Both the position numbers and the translations under genes were made by a program. Below the pieces are notes generated by a model. That model was given only the letters and a program-made list of their open reading frames with translations, made no database searches and was not told the DNA's origin. From Gemmatimonadota bacterium (GTDB lineage: Bacteria > Gemmatimonadota > Gemmatimonadetes > Gemmatimonadales > GWC2-71-9), in the NCBI GenBank assembly GCA_016720805.1, contig JADKJZ010000014.1:62001-126000 (forward strand): 64,000 nucleotides of DNA, written 5' to 3'. Of the stretch, positions 1-8,156 are shown piece by piece (position 1 is the stretch's first letter; each line of letters starts with the position of its first letter).

Positions 1-633
1 TGCTTCCGCGGCGCCCAACGCCAGCCCGCCCCCGCTTGCAGCGCGTGGGGCTGTTGCGACGGGTGCAGCGGCCGGCACCGGTGCGGCAGCGCCGACCGCC
101 ACCTGCTGTTCCGCCGAGGTCGACTTCGCCGCCACGTCGTTCCGACGATCGGCGAGTTCCTGTATTGGTGCCGCCGGCGCTTCCCGCCGGCCACGTACGA
201 CTGGCACCGGTGCCACGACGCGCTCCGGGGCGGCCGGCGGTGCGGTGATGAGGGTAGGCGGCACCGCGCCGATGGCGTCGGCAATCGGTGAATCGACGCG
301 TACTGTGGGCAGCACCTGCTGCACATCACCGCGTGCGTACCAGCCGGCGCCGACCGCCACCGCAATCGAGGCCGCCCACGCCAGCTGACGGATCCACGGA
401 CGCGATGGGGCACGCAGTGGCGTGACGACCTGGGCAACAGGCGCAGCCACCGGTGGATCGTCCAGCAGCTCGACCAGCTGGTCACTGAAGTCCACCATCT
501 CGCGTGCAGCCGTGAGCCGCGCGCGGCATTCCGCACACGATGCGAGATGCGCTTGCAGCGGTGGCAACTGCGTCGACGGAATCTCACCGTCGAGCAGTTC
601 GTGGATCGTGCCGTCGTCAAGATGCGATGTCAT
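1..633 (-). CDS. Anti-sigma factor with zf-HC2 zinc finger (3' part beyond window)
   Basis: The frame opens at an ATG at 633 and runs off the left edge, giving 211 codons without a stop. Residues about 27-40 carry a zf-HC2 anti-sigma zinc-finger motif (H-x3-C-x2-C, seen as HLASCAEC). A single hydrophobic stretch near residues 83-97 (QLAWAASIAVAVGAGW) should be a transmembrane segment, followed by a long Ala/Pro/Val-rich extracytoplasmic region. The start lies inside the end of the upstream ECF sigma gene (17-bp overlap), the usual arrangement for a membrane-bound anti-sigma factor that sequesters its cognate sigma factor. The C-terminus is not visible, so any additional sensory domain is unknown. 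Confidence 0.85.
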   Translation of the reverse strand, partial: MTSHLDDGTIHELLDGEIPSTQLPPLQAHLASCAECRARLTAAREMVDFSDQLVELLDDPPVAAPVAQVVTPLRAPSRPWIRQLAWAASIAVAVGAGWYARGDVQQVLPTVRVDSPIADAIGAVPPTLITAPPAAPERVVAPVPVVRGRREAPAAPIQELADRRNDVAAKSTSAEQQVAVGAAAPVPAAAPVATAPRAASGGGLALGAAEA

Positions 634-1117
634 GGCGTCCCTCCCCGGCGCGGTAGGCCTCGACCAGCTTCTGGCGGGCGCGGGAGAGCGTCGTGCCGAC
701 CGCTCCCCGGGCCAGTCCCAGCGTGGCCGCAATGTCGTCGTAGCTGAATCCTTCGGCCTTGAGCAGCAGCGCGTCGCGGTCCCGCGCCGAGAGCTGGTCG
801 AGGGCCGCACGCACCAGCGCCTGCCGATCACCGCGCTCCATGGCGTCGTCCGGCGCCTCGAAGGCCGCCGGCTGCTCCGCCTTGTAGAGCACGAGCCGTC
901 GCTGTTGCCGGACGTCGCGCCGCCCTTCCTCGCGCACCAGGTTGAGTGCCACGGCGAAGAGCCACGGCCGCGGGTTGCGCGGTGGGGCGGCCACCGCGCG
1001 CGCAAAGACCTCCTGCGCGATCTCCTCCGCGCGATCCACGTCGCCCGTGCGCCGCGTGAGCATGCGCACGAGCGAAGCGTGGTATTCGCGGAAGAGCTCT
1101 CCCACCGGTCCGGTCAT
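617..1117 (-). CDS. ECF-type RNA polymerase sigma-70 factor
   Basis: 166-residue sigma factor. Region 2 is seen in the first third (FREYHASLVRML, then DVDRAEEIAQEVFARA, then the PRPWLFAVALNLVREE segment that matches region 2.4). Region 4 is at the end (LSARDRDALLLKAEGFSYDDIAATLG, followed by the GTTLSRARQKL recognition helix). The ATG at 1117 overlaps the stop of the upstream VIT/vWA gene as ATGA, which favours it over an upstream in-frame start. The anti-sigma gene begins inside its 3' end. Known for the family: it directs RNA polymerase to a small regulon when released by its anti-sigma factor. The target promoters are not identified here. Confidence 0.9.
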   Translation of the reverse strand: MTGPVGELFREYHASLVRMLTRRTGDVDRAEEIAQEVFARAVAAPPRNPRPWLFAVALNLVREEGRRDVRQQRRLVLYKAEQPAAFEAPDDAMERGDRQALVRAALDQLSARDRDALLLKAEGFSYDDIAATLGLARGAVGTTLSRARQKLVEAYRAGEGRHDIAS

Positions 1118-3297
1118 CGGCCGTCGAACTCCGTCAGGAAGCGGTCGAGCGCACCGGCGCTCCACGTGGTCAGGCCACCCTCGGCGACCTTCACCGAGGT
1201 GTGCCGACCGGCGACAATCACCGGGGCGTCGAGGCCGAGTGCCTCGGCGAGTGCCGGCCGCGCCTTGGCCAGCGCGAACCAGGCGGGCGAGAAAGGGGCG
1301 ATCGTCGTGACCTTGAACGAATCCTGGTGGTTCACGTCGGTCCAGACGTTGCCCCGCTTGGCAAAGATACGTCCGGCGAGCCGACGGGTGGCGGCGGCCT
1401 CAGTCCGGCCGACCGCTGCCCCGATCAGCTGGCGTGTGGCGACCTGATCGCGTGCATCGGCGAGCGTGTTGCTCTTCGCCATCGCGGCATCGCTGCGGGC
1501 GCTCTCGAAGGCACGTTCGCCGGTCATCCGCCGCGCCTCGGCCGCACCAGCGGGTGCTGCCGGAAGCACGGGGCGACCACCACCCATCGCCACGACGCCG
1601 GGTTCCTGCACCAGATACGAGGTGTACTCGGTCAGGATGCCATAGCGGAGGCCGAGGTCGCGGATCTGCCCGATCAACTCGGGCGACGACCCTTCGAGGC
1701 GGAGCTGGCGGCTCAGTTCACCGATCCGTCGCCCGGCCCAGAGCGGGGCGATATAGTCGTTGTCCGAGGACTGGCGATCAAAGTGCCCAGCGAGGCTGAA
1801 GCGCTCCCGGCGACCATCGCGCGTCCCTTCGATCACGACCGGTCCATCCCCGGCGCCGCGATAGCGTGTCAGGACCACCAACTCCTCGCCGTAGAAGAGA
1901 TCGGGGAGGGCGGCCGGTGCCTGGTCGAGGAAGCGCACCGGCGCACTCACAATGCGCAAGTCGGAGAGGGCGGGGCGCGACAGCTTGCTCATCACGCCAC
2001 CGACGGCATCACCGACATCCGCACCCGGCGCGACATACGTGGCCGAGCCGCGGCCCTCGACGGCGAGCCGATCGAGCAAGTAGGTGTTCACGTCGTGCCC
2101 GACACCAAAGGTGAAGATGCGGTGCCGGCCGATCCGTCCTGCGGCGCTCGCCGCAATCTTGTCGGGGGCATTCTCGCCGACTGATGGCAGGCCATCGGTG
2201 AGGAAGAAGATCAGCGACATCCGCTCCGCGTCGGCACGCTCGGCGAGTGCCGCATCGAGGGCGCCCTGCAGGTTCGTCCCGCCGGTGGCGTTGAGGCCGT
2301 CGACGAACTCGCGCGCCTGGCGGAGATTGGCGGGCGTCGCCGTGGCGTAGCCGTCACGGAAGGGACGGACGCCGCTGCTGAAGGCAATCAGTCGGAAGCG
2401 GTCGCGCGCGGTGAGTGTGCCGAGGGCCTGGCGCAGCGCGGTGCGCGCCTGCTCCATCTTGTCGCCACTCATCGAGCCGGAGACGTCGACCACGAAGGTC
2501 AAGTCACGGGCGACGACGGCGTTGTCACTGGCTGGCGGCGGCGAGAGGAAGAGGAGGGCATAGCCATCTTCACCTGGGATCGCGTGAGACAGCACGGTGC
2601 CACCGACGAGGCCGCGGCGGAACGGCAGTACGAGGTCGACGTCGCCGCGCACCGGCGGCGTGATGGTGATGCGGAGCGTACCATCACGGCGACTCTGAGA
2701 GATCGGATGCGTCGGTGAGTACGGGGTGGCGTATTCGCCCTCGCGCGCCACGTCAAAGCGCACCGCCACCGGCGCGTCGCCGCGCAGCCCGGCGGCATAG
2801 CGGAGGTGCAGGGCATCGCCGTCGCGGGCCAGGAGCTGGTTGTAGCGGAGGATCACGGTGCGGGTCTCGCCGGGCTGGATCGGGAAGACCTGCGCGCGGA
2901 TCAGGCCGTGACCAACGAGGGTGATCAGCGCGGGATCCTTGAGCTGGCGGACGATTCCCTCGTAGATGCCGCGGGCCTGATCGGCGGGCATCATCTCCCC
3001 CTTCAGCTCCTTCTCGCCCTGAAAGAGGGAGAAGTCGGTGAAGAGCGCCTCACCGGGCATCGGATAGTGGTAGGTCCCTTCGGCGATGCCGCGGCCGGTG
3101 TTGCGGAAGCGCTCTTCAACCTCGAAGCGGGCGATCCGGCCGTCGATGGTCACGCGGACCGTGGAACCGACGCGTTCGATGGCGGGAGAAGAGCGGACGG
3201 GGCCTGGGCCCACGGGGCGTTCATCGATCCACCCCTGGGCGGCCAGCGGCGCCAGCGGGAGGAGGGCAAACAGGAGCTGCGGAATGATGGGTCGCAT
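1114..3297 (-). CDS. Secreted VIT domain / von Willebrand factor A domain protein
   Basis: 727 residues starting at the ATG at 3297, which is followed by a Sec signal peptide (MRPIIPQLLFALLPLAPLAAQ). Residues about 30-150 match the vault/inter-alpha-trypsin (VIT) domain, including the EGTYHYPMPGEAL segment. Residues about 265-440 form a vWA domain with an intact metal-ion-dependent adhesion site (DVSGSMSG near residue 271). The C-terminal third is variable. VIT/vWA proteins are exported or surface proteins thought to mediate metal-dependent protein contacts. The gene is first in an apparent operon with an ECF sigma factor (ATGA overlap) and anti-sigma factor, suggesting a role in, or control by, cell-envelope sensing. 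That link is inference. Confidence 0.88.
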   Translation of the reverse strand: MRPIIPQLLFALLPLAPLAAQGWIDERPVGPGPVRSSPAIERVGSTVRVTIDGRIARFEVEERFRNTGRGIAEGTYHYPMPGEALFTDFSLFQGEKELKGEMMPADQARGIYEGIVRQLKDPALITLVGHGLIRAQVFPIQPGETRTVILRYNQLLARDGDALHLRYAAGLRGDAPVAVRFDVAREGEYATPYSPTHPISQSRRDGTLRITITPPVRGDVDLVLPFRRGLVGGTVLSHAIPGEDGYALLFLSPPPASDNAVVARDLTFVVDVSGSMSGDKMEQARTALRQALGTLTARDRFRLIAFSSGVRPFRDGYATATPANLRQAREFVDGLNATGGTNLQGALDAALAERADAERMSLIFFLTDGLPSVGENAPDKIAASAAGRIGRHRIFTFGVGHDVNTYLLDRLAVEGRGSATYVAPGADVGDAVGGVMSKLSRPALSDLRIVSAPVRFLDQAPAALPDLFYGEELVVLTRYRGAGDGPVVIEGTRDGRRERFSLAGHFDRQSSDNDYIAPLWAGRRIGELSRQLRLEGSSPELIGQIRDLGLRYGILTEYTSYLVQEPGVVAMGGGRPVLPAAPAGAAEARRMTGERAFESARSDAAMAKSNTLADARDQVATRQLIGAAVGRTEAAATRRLAGRIFAKRGNVWTDVNHQDSFKVTTIAPFSPAWFALAKARPALAEALGLDAPVIVAGRHTSVKVAEGGLTTWSAGALDRFLTEFDGR

Positions 3298-3372
3298 CGG
3301 GTTGTCCCGGTTTGAGGTGCCGGGAGATGCGTATGGGGGGGAAACGTGCACACGGGGGGTCGGCGTCCGAAG

Positions 3373-3392
3373 GGGTGCAGCATGCTGCACCC
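3373..3392. repeat. REP-like palindrome, family A copy 1
   Basis: A perfect 20-bp palindrome with the core GCAGCATGCTGC flanked by GGGT and ACCC, followed by GTACC. It lies between the 5' end of the VIT/vWA gene and the 3' end of the GNAT gene. A second copy with the same core and the same GTAC edge is at 22422-22441. It could fold as a hairpin in RNA from either strand. Confidence 0.7.
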
Positions 3393-3411
3393 GTACCTTC
3401 TTGGCCGGGCG

Positions 3412-3699
3412 CTATCCCCCCTGGCGCACATCGCTATAGCTGGGGGTCCGGTCGAAGATCGCCTTGGCGAAGGGGCAGAGCGGGAGGAAGCGCTGGTGGT
3501 TGGCGCGTGCCCATTCCACGGCCGCCGCAACCAGCGCCTTGCCGAGGCCAGTGCCGGCATGACTCGGCGCGACCTCGGTGTGCTCGATGATCAAGTGCGA
3601 GGCGTTCATCCGGGATGTGACGAGCTTGCCGGCGATGGTATCGCCATCGTGTGCCGTGAAGGTGCCGCGGTGGCCGGACTCAGTGAAGCGGATGTCCAT
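3412..3699 (-). CDS. Small GNAT-fold N-acetyltransferase (YjdJ/Gtn-like)
   Basis: 95 residues from the ATG at 3699 (MDIRFTESG). This is the short one-domain GNAT family found in bacteria and eukaryotes. The acetyl-CoA pyrophosphate-binding loop is seen as APSHAGTGLGKAL at about residues 43-55, after the beta-strand HLIIEHTEV. The end (LPLCPFAKAIFDRTPSYSDV) is typical of this small family, where the product resembles a minimal acetyltransferase of unknown substrate. An in-frame extension upstream has no family similarity, so the internal ATG is chosen. It sits alone, divergent from the CsbD gene. Confidence 0.85.
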   Translation of the reverse strand: MDIRFTESGHRGTFTAHDGDTIAGKLVTSRMNASHLIIEHTEVAPSHAGTGLGKALVAAAVEWARANHQRFLPLCPFAKAIFDRTPSYSDVRQGG

Positions 3700-3877
3700 G
3701 GGTCTGTCCTGCGCCAAGGTGGTCGGGTCGATGATCGCGCGGACGCGTGGCACCGAATGCGCGGAAAGGCGGCCCATCTGGCTTCCTGTTCCAACGATGG
3801 ACGCGTTGCATCATGCGCCTGTGCGCGTGGTTCGCCCTCGTTCGTTTACCATGTACATCTCTGACATGGAGCACATG

Positions 3878-4093
3878 ATGAACAAGGACATCATCGCTGG
3901 CAACTGGAAGCAGTTGCGTGGCAAGGTACAGCAGCGCTGGGGCAAGCTGACCAATGACGAGCTCGATGTGATCGCCGGCAAGAAGGACGTTCTGGTCGGC
4001 AAGGTTCAGGAGCACTACGGTCAGGCCAAGGAAGAGGCGCAGCGCGACGTGGACGAACTCTGGGAGTCGGCGGACGACGAACTCAAGGGCTGA
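3878..4093 (+). CDS. CsbD family stress protein
   Basis: 71 residues matching CsbD/YjbJ over the full length. The N-terminus MNKDIIAGNWKQLRGKVQQ, the WGKLTNDELDVIAGKKDVLVGK centre and the HYGQAKEEAQRDVDE tail are all present. The ATG at 3878 follows a GGAG at 3868-3871 with good spacing and matches the usual family start, so upstream in-frame ATGs are not used. CsbD-like proteins are small, hydrophilic, abundant under general stress in many bacteria and have no known enzymatic activity. Monocistronic by appearance. Confidence 0.93.
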   Translation: MNKDIIAGNWKQLRGKVQQRWGKLTNDELDVIAGKKDVLVGKVQEHYGQAKEEAQRDVDELWESADDELKG

Positions 4094-4132
4094 CGCCGCC
4101 GGTGATCGCGTGGCGGGGCCGTGCCACGGTCG

Positions 4133-4441
4133 TCAATAGGCCTGACTCAGCAGTACCGCGCCGATCGCCAGCAGCATCACGAACCCGAGCACCAGCCGTC
4201 GTGTCTTCGACACGGCGGCCTCGCGTGCTTCATCGAGGTAGTATCGTCCACCGCCCGCGTCCTGCAGCACGTGGCGATGTTCCTGGATGCGGAGCAGCAT
4301 GCCGTGGTCGAGGCCGAGCTCCTCGAGGGTGCGGGCGGTCGCTGGCGAGGTGGCACCGTGCGTGCGAAAGGTCGCGATCAGCTTGCGCCGCTTCCCGGCG
4401 ATGATGGCGGGGCCGATGGGCCCAAGGCCGGCCGGGATCAT
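4133..4441 (-). CDS. Hypothetical protein with C-terminal membrane anchor
   Basis: 102 residues from the ATG at 4441, whose ATGA overlaps the stop of the upstream small membrane-protein gene. The N-terminal two thirds are soluble and basic (AGKRRKLIATFR). They include a HGATSPATARTLEELGL stretch reminiscent of a short helical hairpin and a GRYYLDEARE segment seen in winged-helix-like proteins. One transmembrane helix follows at the C-terminus (LVLGFVMLLAIGAVLL). No named family recognised. It is last in a run of four closely coupled membrane-protein genes (5570 to 4133). Confidence 0.65.
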   Translation of the reverse strand: MIPAGLGPIGPAIIAGKRRKLIATFRTHGATSPATARTLEELGLDHGMLLRIQEHRHVLQDAGGGRYYLDEAREAAVSKTRRLVLGFVMLLAIGAVLLSQAY

Positions 4442-4632
4442 CGGGTGAGCGCGAAGTAGATCACGTAGAACCAGCCGAAGAAGCCGTGGAGGACGGCCCA
4501 GAGGATCGACTGGTGCAGGCTCCACGAAATGGTGATCGCGAGCGCGCTGCCCATGCCGATGCCGGCCTTGGCGACATCGCGGGTGGTGTTCATCCGGGTC
4601 CGTCCGTTGTGGGTGTTGATGTCGACCTGCAT
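4438..4632 (-). CDS. Small hypothetical membrane protein
   Basis: 64 residues with two hydrophobic stretches (GMGSALAITISWSL and ILWAVLHGFFGWFYVIYFAL). The second is typical of tiny inner-membrane proteins described only as hypothetical. An AGGAG 6 nt upstream supports the ATG at 4632. That start immediately follows the stop of the upstream gene, and its own stop overlaps the next start as ATGA. Function not recognised; translational coupling suggests it works with its neighbours. Confidence 0.65.
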   Translation of the reverse strand: MQVDINTHNGRTRMNTTRDVAKAGIGMGSALAITISWSLHQSILWAVLHGFFGWFYVIYFALTR

Positions 4633-5115
4633 TCAGGACTCCTGGATGGTGCGGCGAAAACGGAGCGGCATGCCGAGCATCGGATCATCGCGGAGCAGCC
4701 AGACGGTGATGACGCCGACGAGCGCGATCGGAACGGCCATTACCGCGACGATGCCAATCGTGGCGGTAACCTCGAGCGAGGTGACGAGGAAGAGTCCGAG
4801 TGCCATGGCGCAGGCCATCGCGACGATCGAGCCCAGCATCACCGCAATGCTCCGGTAAGATGATTCCATGGCCCGGCCCTGCACCACCAGCCCGGTGACG
4901 GCAACTGCGAGGCCGATCATCGAAATCTCCATGCGCCATCCCGAGGCACCGAGCAGCATCGGCAACTTCGTGGTCGTGAGCAGGAAGCCGAGCCCGAAGA
5001 GCGCCCTGGCGAGGGCGAGCCGCGCCGCCGCGCCGCTCAGGCGACGCCAATCCCGGAGACCGGGGACGAACAGCATCGGGCCTGGAATCAGCAGCAACCA
5101 GTCGTACGTGGTCAT
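4633..5115 (-). CDS. Hypothetical multi-pass membrane protein
   Basis: 160 residues with about four predicted transmembrane helices (YDWLLLIPGPMLFVPGL; ALFGLGFLLTTTKLPMLL; SMIGLAVAVTGLVVQG; two more between residues 90 and 145). It begins with ATGA overlapping the stop of the preceding gene at 5112-5115, and its stop is directly followed by the next start. No conserved family could be named. Context: second gene of a four-gene cluster of small membrane proteins that has no obvious enzymatic member. Confidence 0.65.
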   Translation of the reverse strand: MTTYDWLLLIPGPMLFVPGLRDWRRLSGAAARLALARALFGLGFLLTTTKLPMLLGASGWRMEISMIGLAVAVTGLVVQGRAMESSYRSIAVMLGSIVAMACAMALGLFLVTSLEVTATIGIVAVMAVPIALVGVITVWLLRDDPMLGMPLRFRRTIQES

Positions 5116-5570
5116 GATGGCGCCCTGAGTCCGCGGCGAACGCGCAGGAAATATCCCACGCTCAGTCCGGTGCCGAACAGTGCCCCGGCAAGGACAATGA
5201 GGCGGACGGCCCCATCATCGATCAGGAAGGCGGAGAGCCCAGCGGCAGCAAAGGTGACCATCGCCGACGTCGCCGTGGTCGCTGGCGAATCGAGTTCCGG
5301 GTTCCGCCGGAGTTCGTGAGACATCATGTACCCGGCGATCGAGGCGACGACCGAGAGGGTGATGGCATAGCCCAGCATTGTGTCGACGCCCATCAGCATC
5401 GCGAGCGGCCAGCCGACCACGATGCAGGCGCCGGCGCTTGCCGCCAGGACGAGCAAGGCCCGTCGATCGGCCCTCGGTTTCTCCGAGGCGGTCACGACGA
5501 TGCCGAACGGGACGGCGACGCAAACCCACTGGAGCAGGTCGAGCAGTGAGATCGAAGGCAGGAGGTCCAT
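5112..5570 (-). CDS. Hypothetical multi-pass membrane protein
   Basis: 152 residues, about four transmembrane helices (LLQWVCVAVPFGIVVTAS, ALLVLAASAGACIVVGWPLAML, GYAITLSVVASIAGYMM, and a GALFGTGLSVGYFL helix at the end). Start chosen at the ATG at 5570 because a GGAG lies 6 nt upstream; the ATG at 5576 is too close to it. First gene of the four-gene cluster running to 4133. A TAGCTT promoter-like element is present about 40 bp upstream (5606-5616, minus strand). Family not recognised. Confidence 0.65.
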   Translation of the reverse strand: MDLLPSISLLDLLQWVCVAVPFGIVVTASEKPRADRRALLVLAASAGACIVVGWPLAMLMGVDTMLGYAITLSVVASIAGYMMSHELRRNPELDSPATTATSAMVTFAAAGLSAFLIDDGAVRLIVLAGALFGTGLSVGYFLRVRRGLRAPS

Positions 5571-5605
5571 CGGCATCTCCAGGGCAGGCGGGGTGGCAAC
5601 CCTCT

Positions 5606-5616
5606 GAAGCTACATC
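5606..5616 (-). promoter_or_regulatory. Candidate promoter element (GATGTAGCTTC)
   Basis: On the minus strand this reads GATGTAGCTTC about 36 bp upstream of the first gene of the 5570-4133 cluster. Close relatives occur upstream of at least five other genes in the window (6961-6971, 8157-8170, 12673-12686, 14902-14911, 46745-46757), always in the orientation of the gene. It is proposed as a -10-type element from recurrence alone. Confidence 0.4.
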
Positions 5617-5648
5617 GGAAACGGCGGCGCGTGGGCGCCACCCAGGCG

Positions 5649-6707
5649 TCACCTCGGACCGCGAACTCGCGTCACCAGCACGCGTCCCGCCTCATCCTCC
5701 CTCACGATCACGATCCCATCGGCGGTAGGTCGCAGGAGGGTGGGTTCGGCGGCGAGCCGCATCGACCCCTTCTCGATCCCCTGCCGGTCATAGCGCTTGA
5801 GCAGGAACCCCGCCTTATCGAAGCGCACGCACCAGAGGTGGTCGTCACCGCCGACGGTGACCATGCCCGGAGTGACAAACTCGGGCTTCCGGGTACCTAC
5901 CGTCCTGGCGAGATGCGCCGAGAGTCCGACGTCGATGCCGTAAAGAACCTTCGGAGCGCCTAGGCTGATCTTGTTGTATCGCGCTGTGGCCTCTGCCTTC
6001 GTCCAGATGAGGGGCGGGGAAATCGGGGGAACGTTTCATGTGACGGTCGGCTGTCCAGGCTGGATGATCGCCAAGGATGCCGAACGAGAACTCGCAACAA
6101 CGACTGCTCCGGAAGCGAGCAGCGATGTCGAGTGAAACCAGCCGAGATCATCGCCCGATGGCCCCAGACTCGGGGCCGCTCGCCAGACGTAGCTGGTGTC
6201 CAACTGAGCGCCAGTGGTGAGGAGCATCCGCACGAGCGAAGGGCCGATATCACGTGCGGCCCAATCGGACGCGTACATGATGAGCGTGTCGGATCCTAGC
6301 CGGTTCATGATATCGCTCACACCGGCTGGTGCCGAGTACTGGCGAGGCCGACTGACGCTAGAGTCACTGGAGAAGATCGTGATCCGCCGCAATGCGATAT
6401 CGGCAACCACCACATCGCCACTTCCGGTGACTGTGATGGAGACCGGAGCCCGGAATTCCCCCGGCCCCTCGCCACCACGCCCAAGGCGGCGGCGCGGTGT
6501 GCCGTCCGGATCGAACTGTGCCGCCACCCGATTCCGCATATCGAGGAGCCACCAGCTTCCATCCGGGGCAGCCGCAAGGTCTTCCAGTTCGAACTCGGTA
6601 CCGAGCGAAATGGTCGAGTCGGCGATGAGCGTGGGCGCCGCGACCACATCGGGCCTGGCGCAGCCAACGATCAACGCGGCGAGCGCGACCGCAACAACGA
6701 TCCTCAC
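5649..6707 (-). pseudogene. Six-bladed beta-propeller lipoprotein interrupted by an in-frame TGA
   Basis: The reading frame starts at a GTG at 6707, overlapping the upstream stop as GTGA, and encodes a lipoprotein signal (ALAALIVGC). The family signature GRGGEGPGEF and propeller repeats follow. A single in-frame TGA at 6036-6038, just after GQPTVT, interrupts it. The same frame continues without another stop for 129 codons to 5649, and that continuation still reads like propeller sequence (GMVTVGGDDHLWCVRFDKAG, RLAAEPTLLRPTADGIVIV). Without the TGA the product would be 352 residues, a normal size for these envelope lipoproteins. Either a recent nonsense mutation or a base error; a 223-residue truncated product is otherwise expected. 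Confidence 0.75.
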
Positions 6708-6934
6708 CCCCGCTTCCCCGGGGGGCGGTACTTCATGTTGTACCAGGTCAGTCCGCCGAAGAGCAGCAGCTGGCCCGCGAGATAGCCATAGCCGCCCCAC
6801 CCGAGGACGAGCCAGGTGATGATGCCGAGCAGGATGGAGAGCCCGGCCGTGACGAACCCCGCCCCGTACTCATGGTCGCCGAGCCGGTAGTAGAGAATCC
6901 CTCCGACGACGAGCAGGATGATCTGGGCTGGCAT
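6704..6934 (-). CDS. Small three-helix membrane protein
   Basis: 76 residues that are nearly all membrane-spanning: IILLVVGGILYYRL, GAGFVTAGLSILLGIITWLVL, and YLAGQLLLFGGLTWYNM, ending in a basic tail (KYRPPGKRG). No family recognised. Its stop overlaps the GTG start of the following propeller gene (GTGA at 6704-6707), so the two are likely co-transcribed. A TAGCTT-type promoter element lies about 30 bp upstream (6961-6971). Confidence 0.65.
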   Translation of the reverse strand: MPAQIILLVVGGILYYRLGDHEYGAGFVTAGLSILLGIITWLVLGWGGYGYLAGQLLLFGGLTWYNMKYRPPGKRG

Positions 6935-6960
6935 CGACGGTCCGGTGGGGAGGGTTGCTG

Positions 6961-6971
6961 GAAGCTACATC
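6961..6971 (-). promoter_or_regulatory. Candidate promoter element (GATGTAGCTTC)
   Basis: Identical on the minus strand to the element at 5606-5616, placed 27 bp upstream of the ATG at 6934. Proposed as a promoter element only because it recurs at the same position relative to several genes. Confidence 0.4.
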
Positions 6972-7002
6972 GGGGGCGGAAGGGGGAGGGCGCCAGGCTC
7001 CG

Positions 7003-7101
7003 TCATCCCGAGCAAAGCGAGGGACCTGCGTAGTGGCGCATGCACTAGCGCCCGGCCCATTCGGGATTACGCAGATCCCTCGCTCTGCTCGGGATGACGT
7101 T
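7003..7101. repeat. Inverted repeat of the CGTCATCCCGAGC type (family C)
   Basis: Two arms of about 30 bp (left CGTCATCCCGAGCAAAGCGA, continuing GGGACCTGCGT; right its near-perfect reverse complement) flank a loop of about 40 bp. The left-arm sequence recurs at 61383-61413 inside the repeat array there. The right arm overlaps the last codons of the 2H phosphoesterase gene, which therefore ends in repeat-derived residues (RHPEQSEGSA). This is an interspersed palindromic repeat able to form a long hairpin at the 3' end of that gene. Confidence 0.75.
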
Positions 7102-7597
7102 CTTGGGTGCCGGATTCTAGTACCACCACCTCCCGCACCACCCACGGCCCGCCATCGACCTGCTCGATCAGCGAGATCGTGGCGAACGTGATGCGGAGCG
7201 GCGTGGCGAGGGCGATCTCGTGTGGCGTGGTATTCCCTGGCGCCCGCGGATTGCGCGGATGCGCCAGCGTGATGTGGGCCGCCTGGTGCCTGATCGCTGT
7301 CGAACCGAGGACGGCGGCGCGGAGCCGGTGGAACTCCGTCGTGCCATCGATGCACGGGAGCAAGATGCCGTGCGAGTCGAAGCCGACCGGCGCGCCGAAG
7401 GTCAGGGCGATCGCCGTCGGCCGCTGCGCCAGGCCACGCAGCACGGCCAGCGGAGACTTCGCCAGCTCATCCTCCCGGCACAGCGTGACGTGCGTGCCGA
7501 TAAGCCCGTGTTGCACTGGGTCGAGCCGCTGGCGGATCGGCTCGAGGACGCTTGCCACCTCGTCGGGGACGAAGAGCGTCAACTGCAGGCGCGGCAT
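7067..7597 (-). CDS. 2H phosphoesterase superfamily protein (2'-5' RNA ligase-like)
   Basis: 176 residues with the two HxT/S-x motifs that define the 2H phosphoesterase fold: HVTL near residue 36 and HITL near residue 108, separated by about 70 residues as expected. The N-terminus LQLTLFVPDEVASVLEPIRQRLD is typical. Family members act on 2'-5' phosphodiester or 2',3'-cyclic phosphate ends of RNA or nucleotides; the substrate here is unknown. The C-terminal ten residues or so are encoded by an interspersed repeat (7003-7101), so the ancestral stop has probably been displaced. The DinB-like gene lies 7 bp upstream in the same orientation. Confidence 0.82.
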   Translation of the reverse strand: MPRLQLTLFVPDEVASVLEPIRQRLDPVQHGLIGTHVTLCREDELAKSPLAVLRGLAQRPTAIALTFGAPVGFDSHGILLPCIDGTTEFHRLRAAVLGSTAIRHQAAHITLAHPRNPRAPGNTTPHEIALATPLRITFATISLIEQVDGGPWVVREVVVLESGTQERHPEQSEGSA

Positions 7598-7604
7598 CGA
7601 TCCG

Positions 7605-8129
7605 CTACCGATCCAGCACCGGCAGGAACGCCCGCCACGGCCCGACCGCCTCGCGATACTGCTTGGCGATCACGCGCGACGTCTGCGCGACGTGGCCGAG
7701 ATCGTGGACGACCCATGCCGAAAGGAGTTGCCGCAATGCGACTCGACCGAACGCCGGATGTTCTCCTTCGAGGGCAAGTTCGCGGGGGCCGAGGTTCCAG
7801 CCGCGCAACGTCTCAAGGTTTGCGTCGCGCAGCCGCGCAAACTCGTCGAGCAGCTCGGCGAGGCTATGGTCGCGTCGTTCCTGCACGTGGCCAAAGCGGT
7901 CAAACGGCGGAAAGCGGAGGTCGACGCCCTGCGCCATGATCACTTCGGCACGCGGAATCCAGTCGGTCCGTTCGGCGTGGATCATGTGGCCAAGATTGTC
8001 GAGGGCGCTGAAGGTCTCGGGGCCTTCGTTCGGTTGGATCCATGAGTCGCTGAGCCCGCCGAGGAGGGCACGGAAGGTCGCAGGAGTCCGTTCGAGAATT
8101 TCGAACGCGCGATCGAGGTCGAAGTCCAT
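7605..8129 (-). CDS. DinB family protein
   Basis: 174 residues from the ATG at 8129 (MDFDLDRAFEILERTPATFRAL), a four-helix DinB/YfiT-like fold. The candidate metal-binding histidines are visible: LDNLGHMIHAE near residue 48 and VVHDLGHVAQTSRV near residue 145, with the typical WSIRE-like opening replaced. DinB-family proteins are metal-dependent hydrolases or thiol transferases, most without known substrate. A TAGCTTGCACGG promoter-like element lies about 40 bp upstream. Probably co-transcribed with the 2H phosphoesterase gene 7 bp downstream. Confidence 0.85.
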   Translation of the reverse strand: MDFDLDRAFEILERTPATFRALLGGLSDSWIQPNEGPETFSALDNLGHMIHAERTDWIPRAEVIMAQGVDLRFPPFDRFGHVQERRDHSLAELLDEFARLRDANLETLRGWNLGPRELALEGEHPAFGRVALRQLLSAWVVHDLGHVAQTSRVIAKQYREAVGPWRAFLPVLDR

Positions 8130-8156
8130 CAGCCCATCCAGGGGAGGGTAAGGTCC

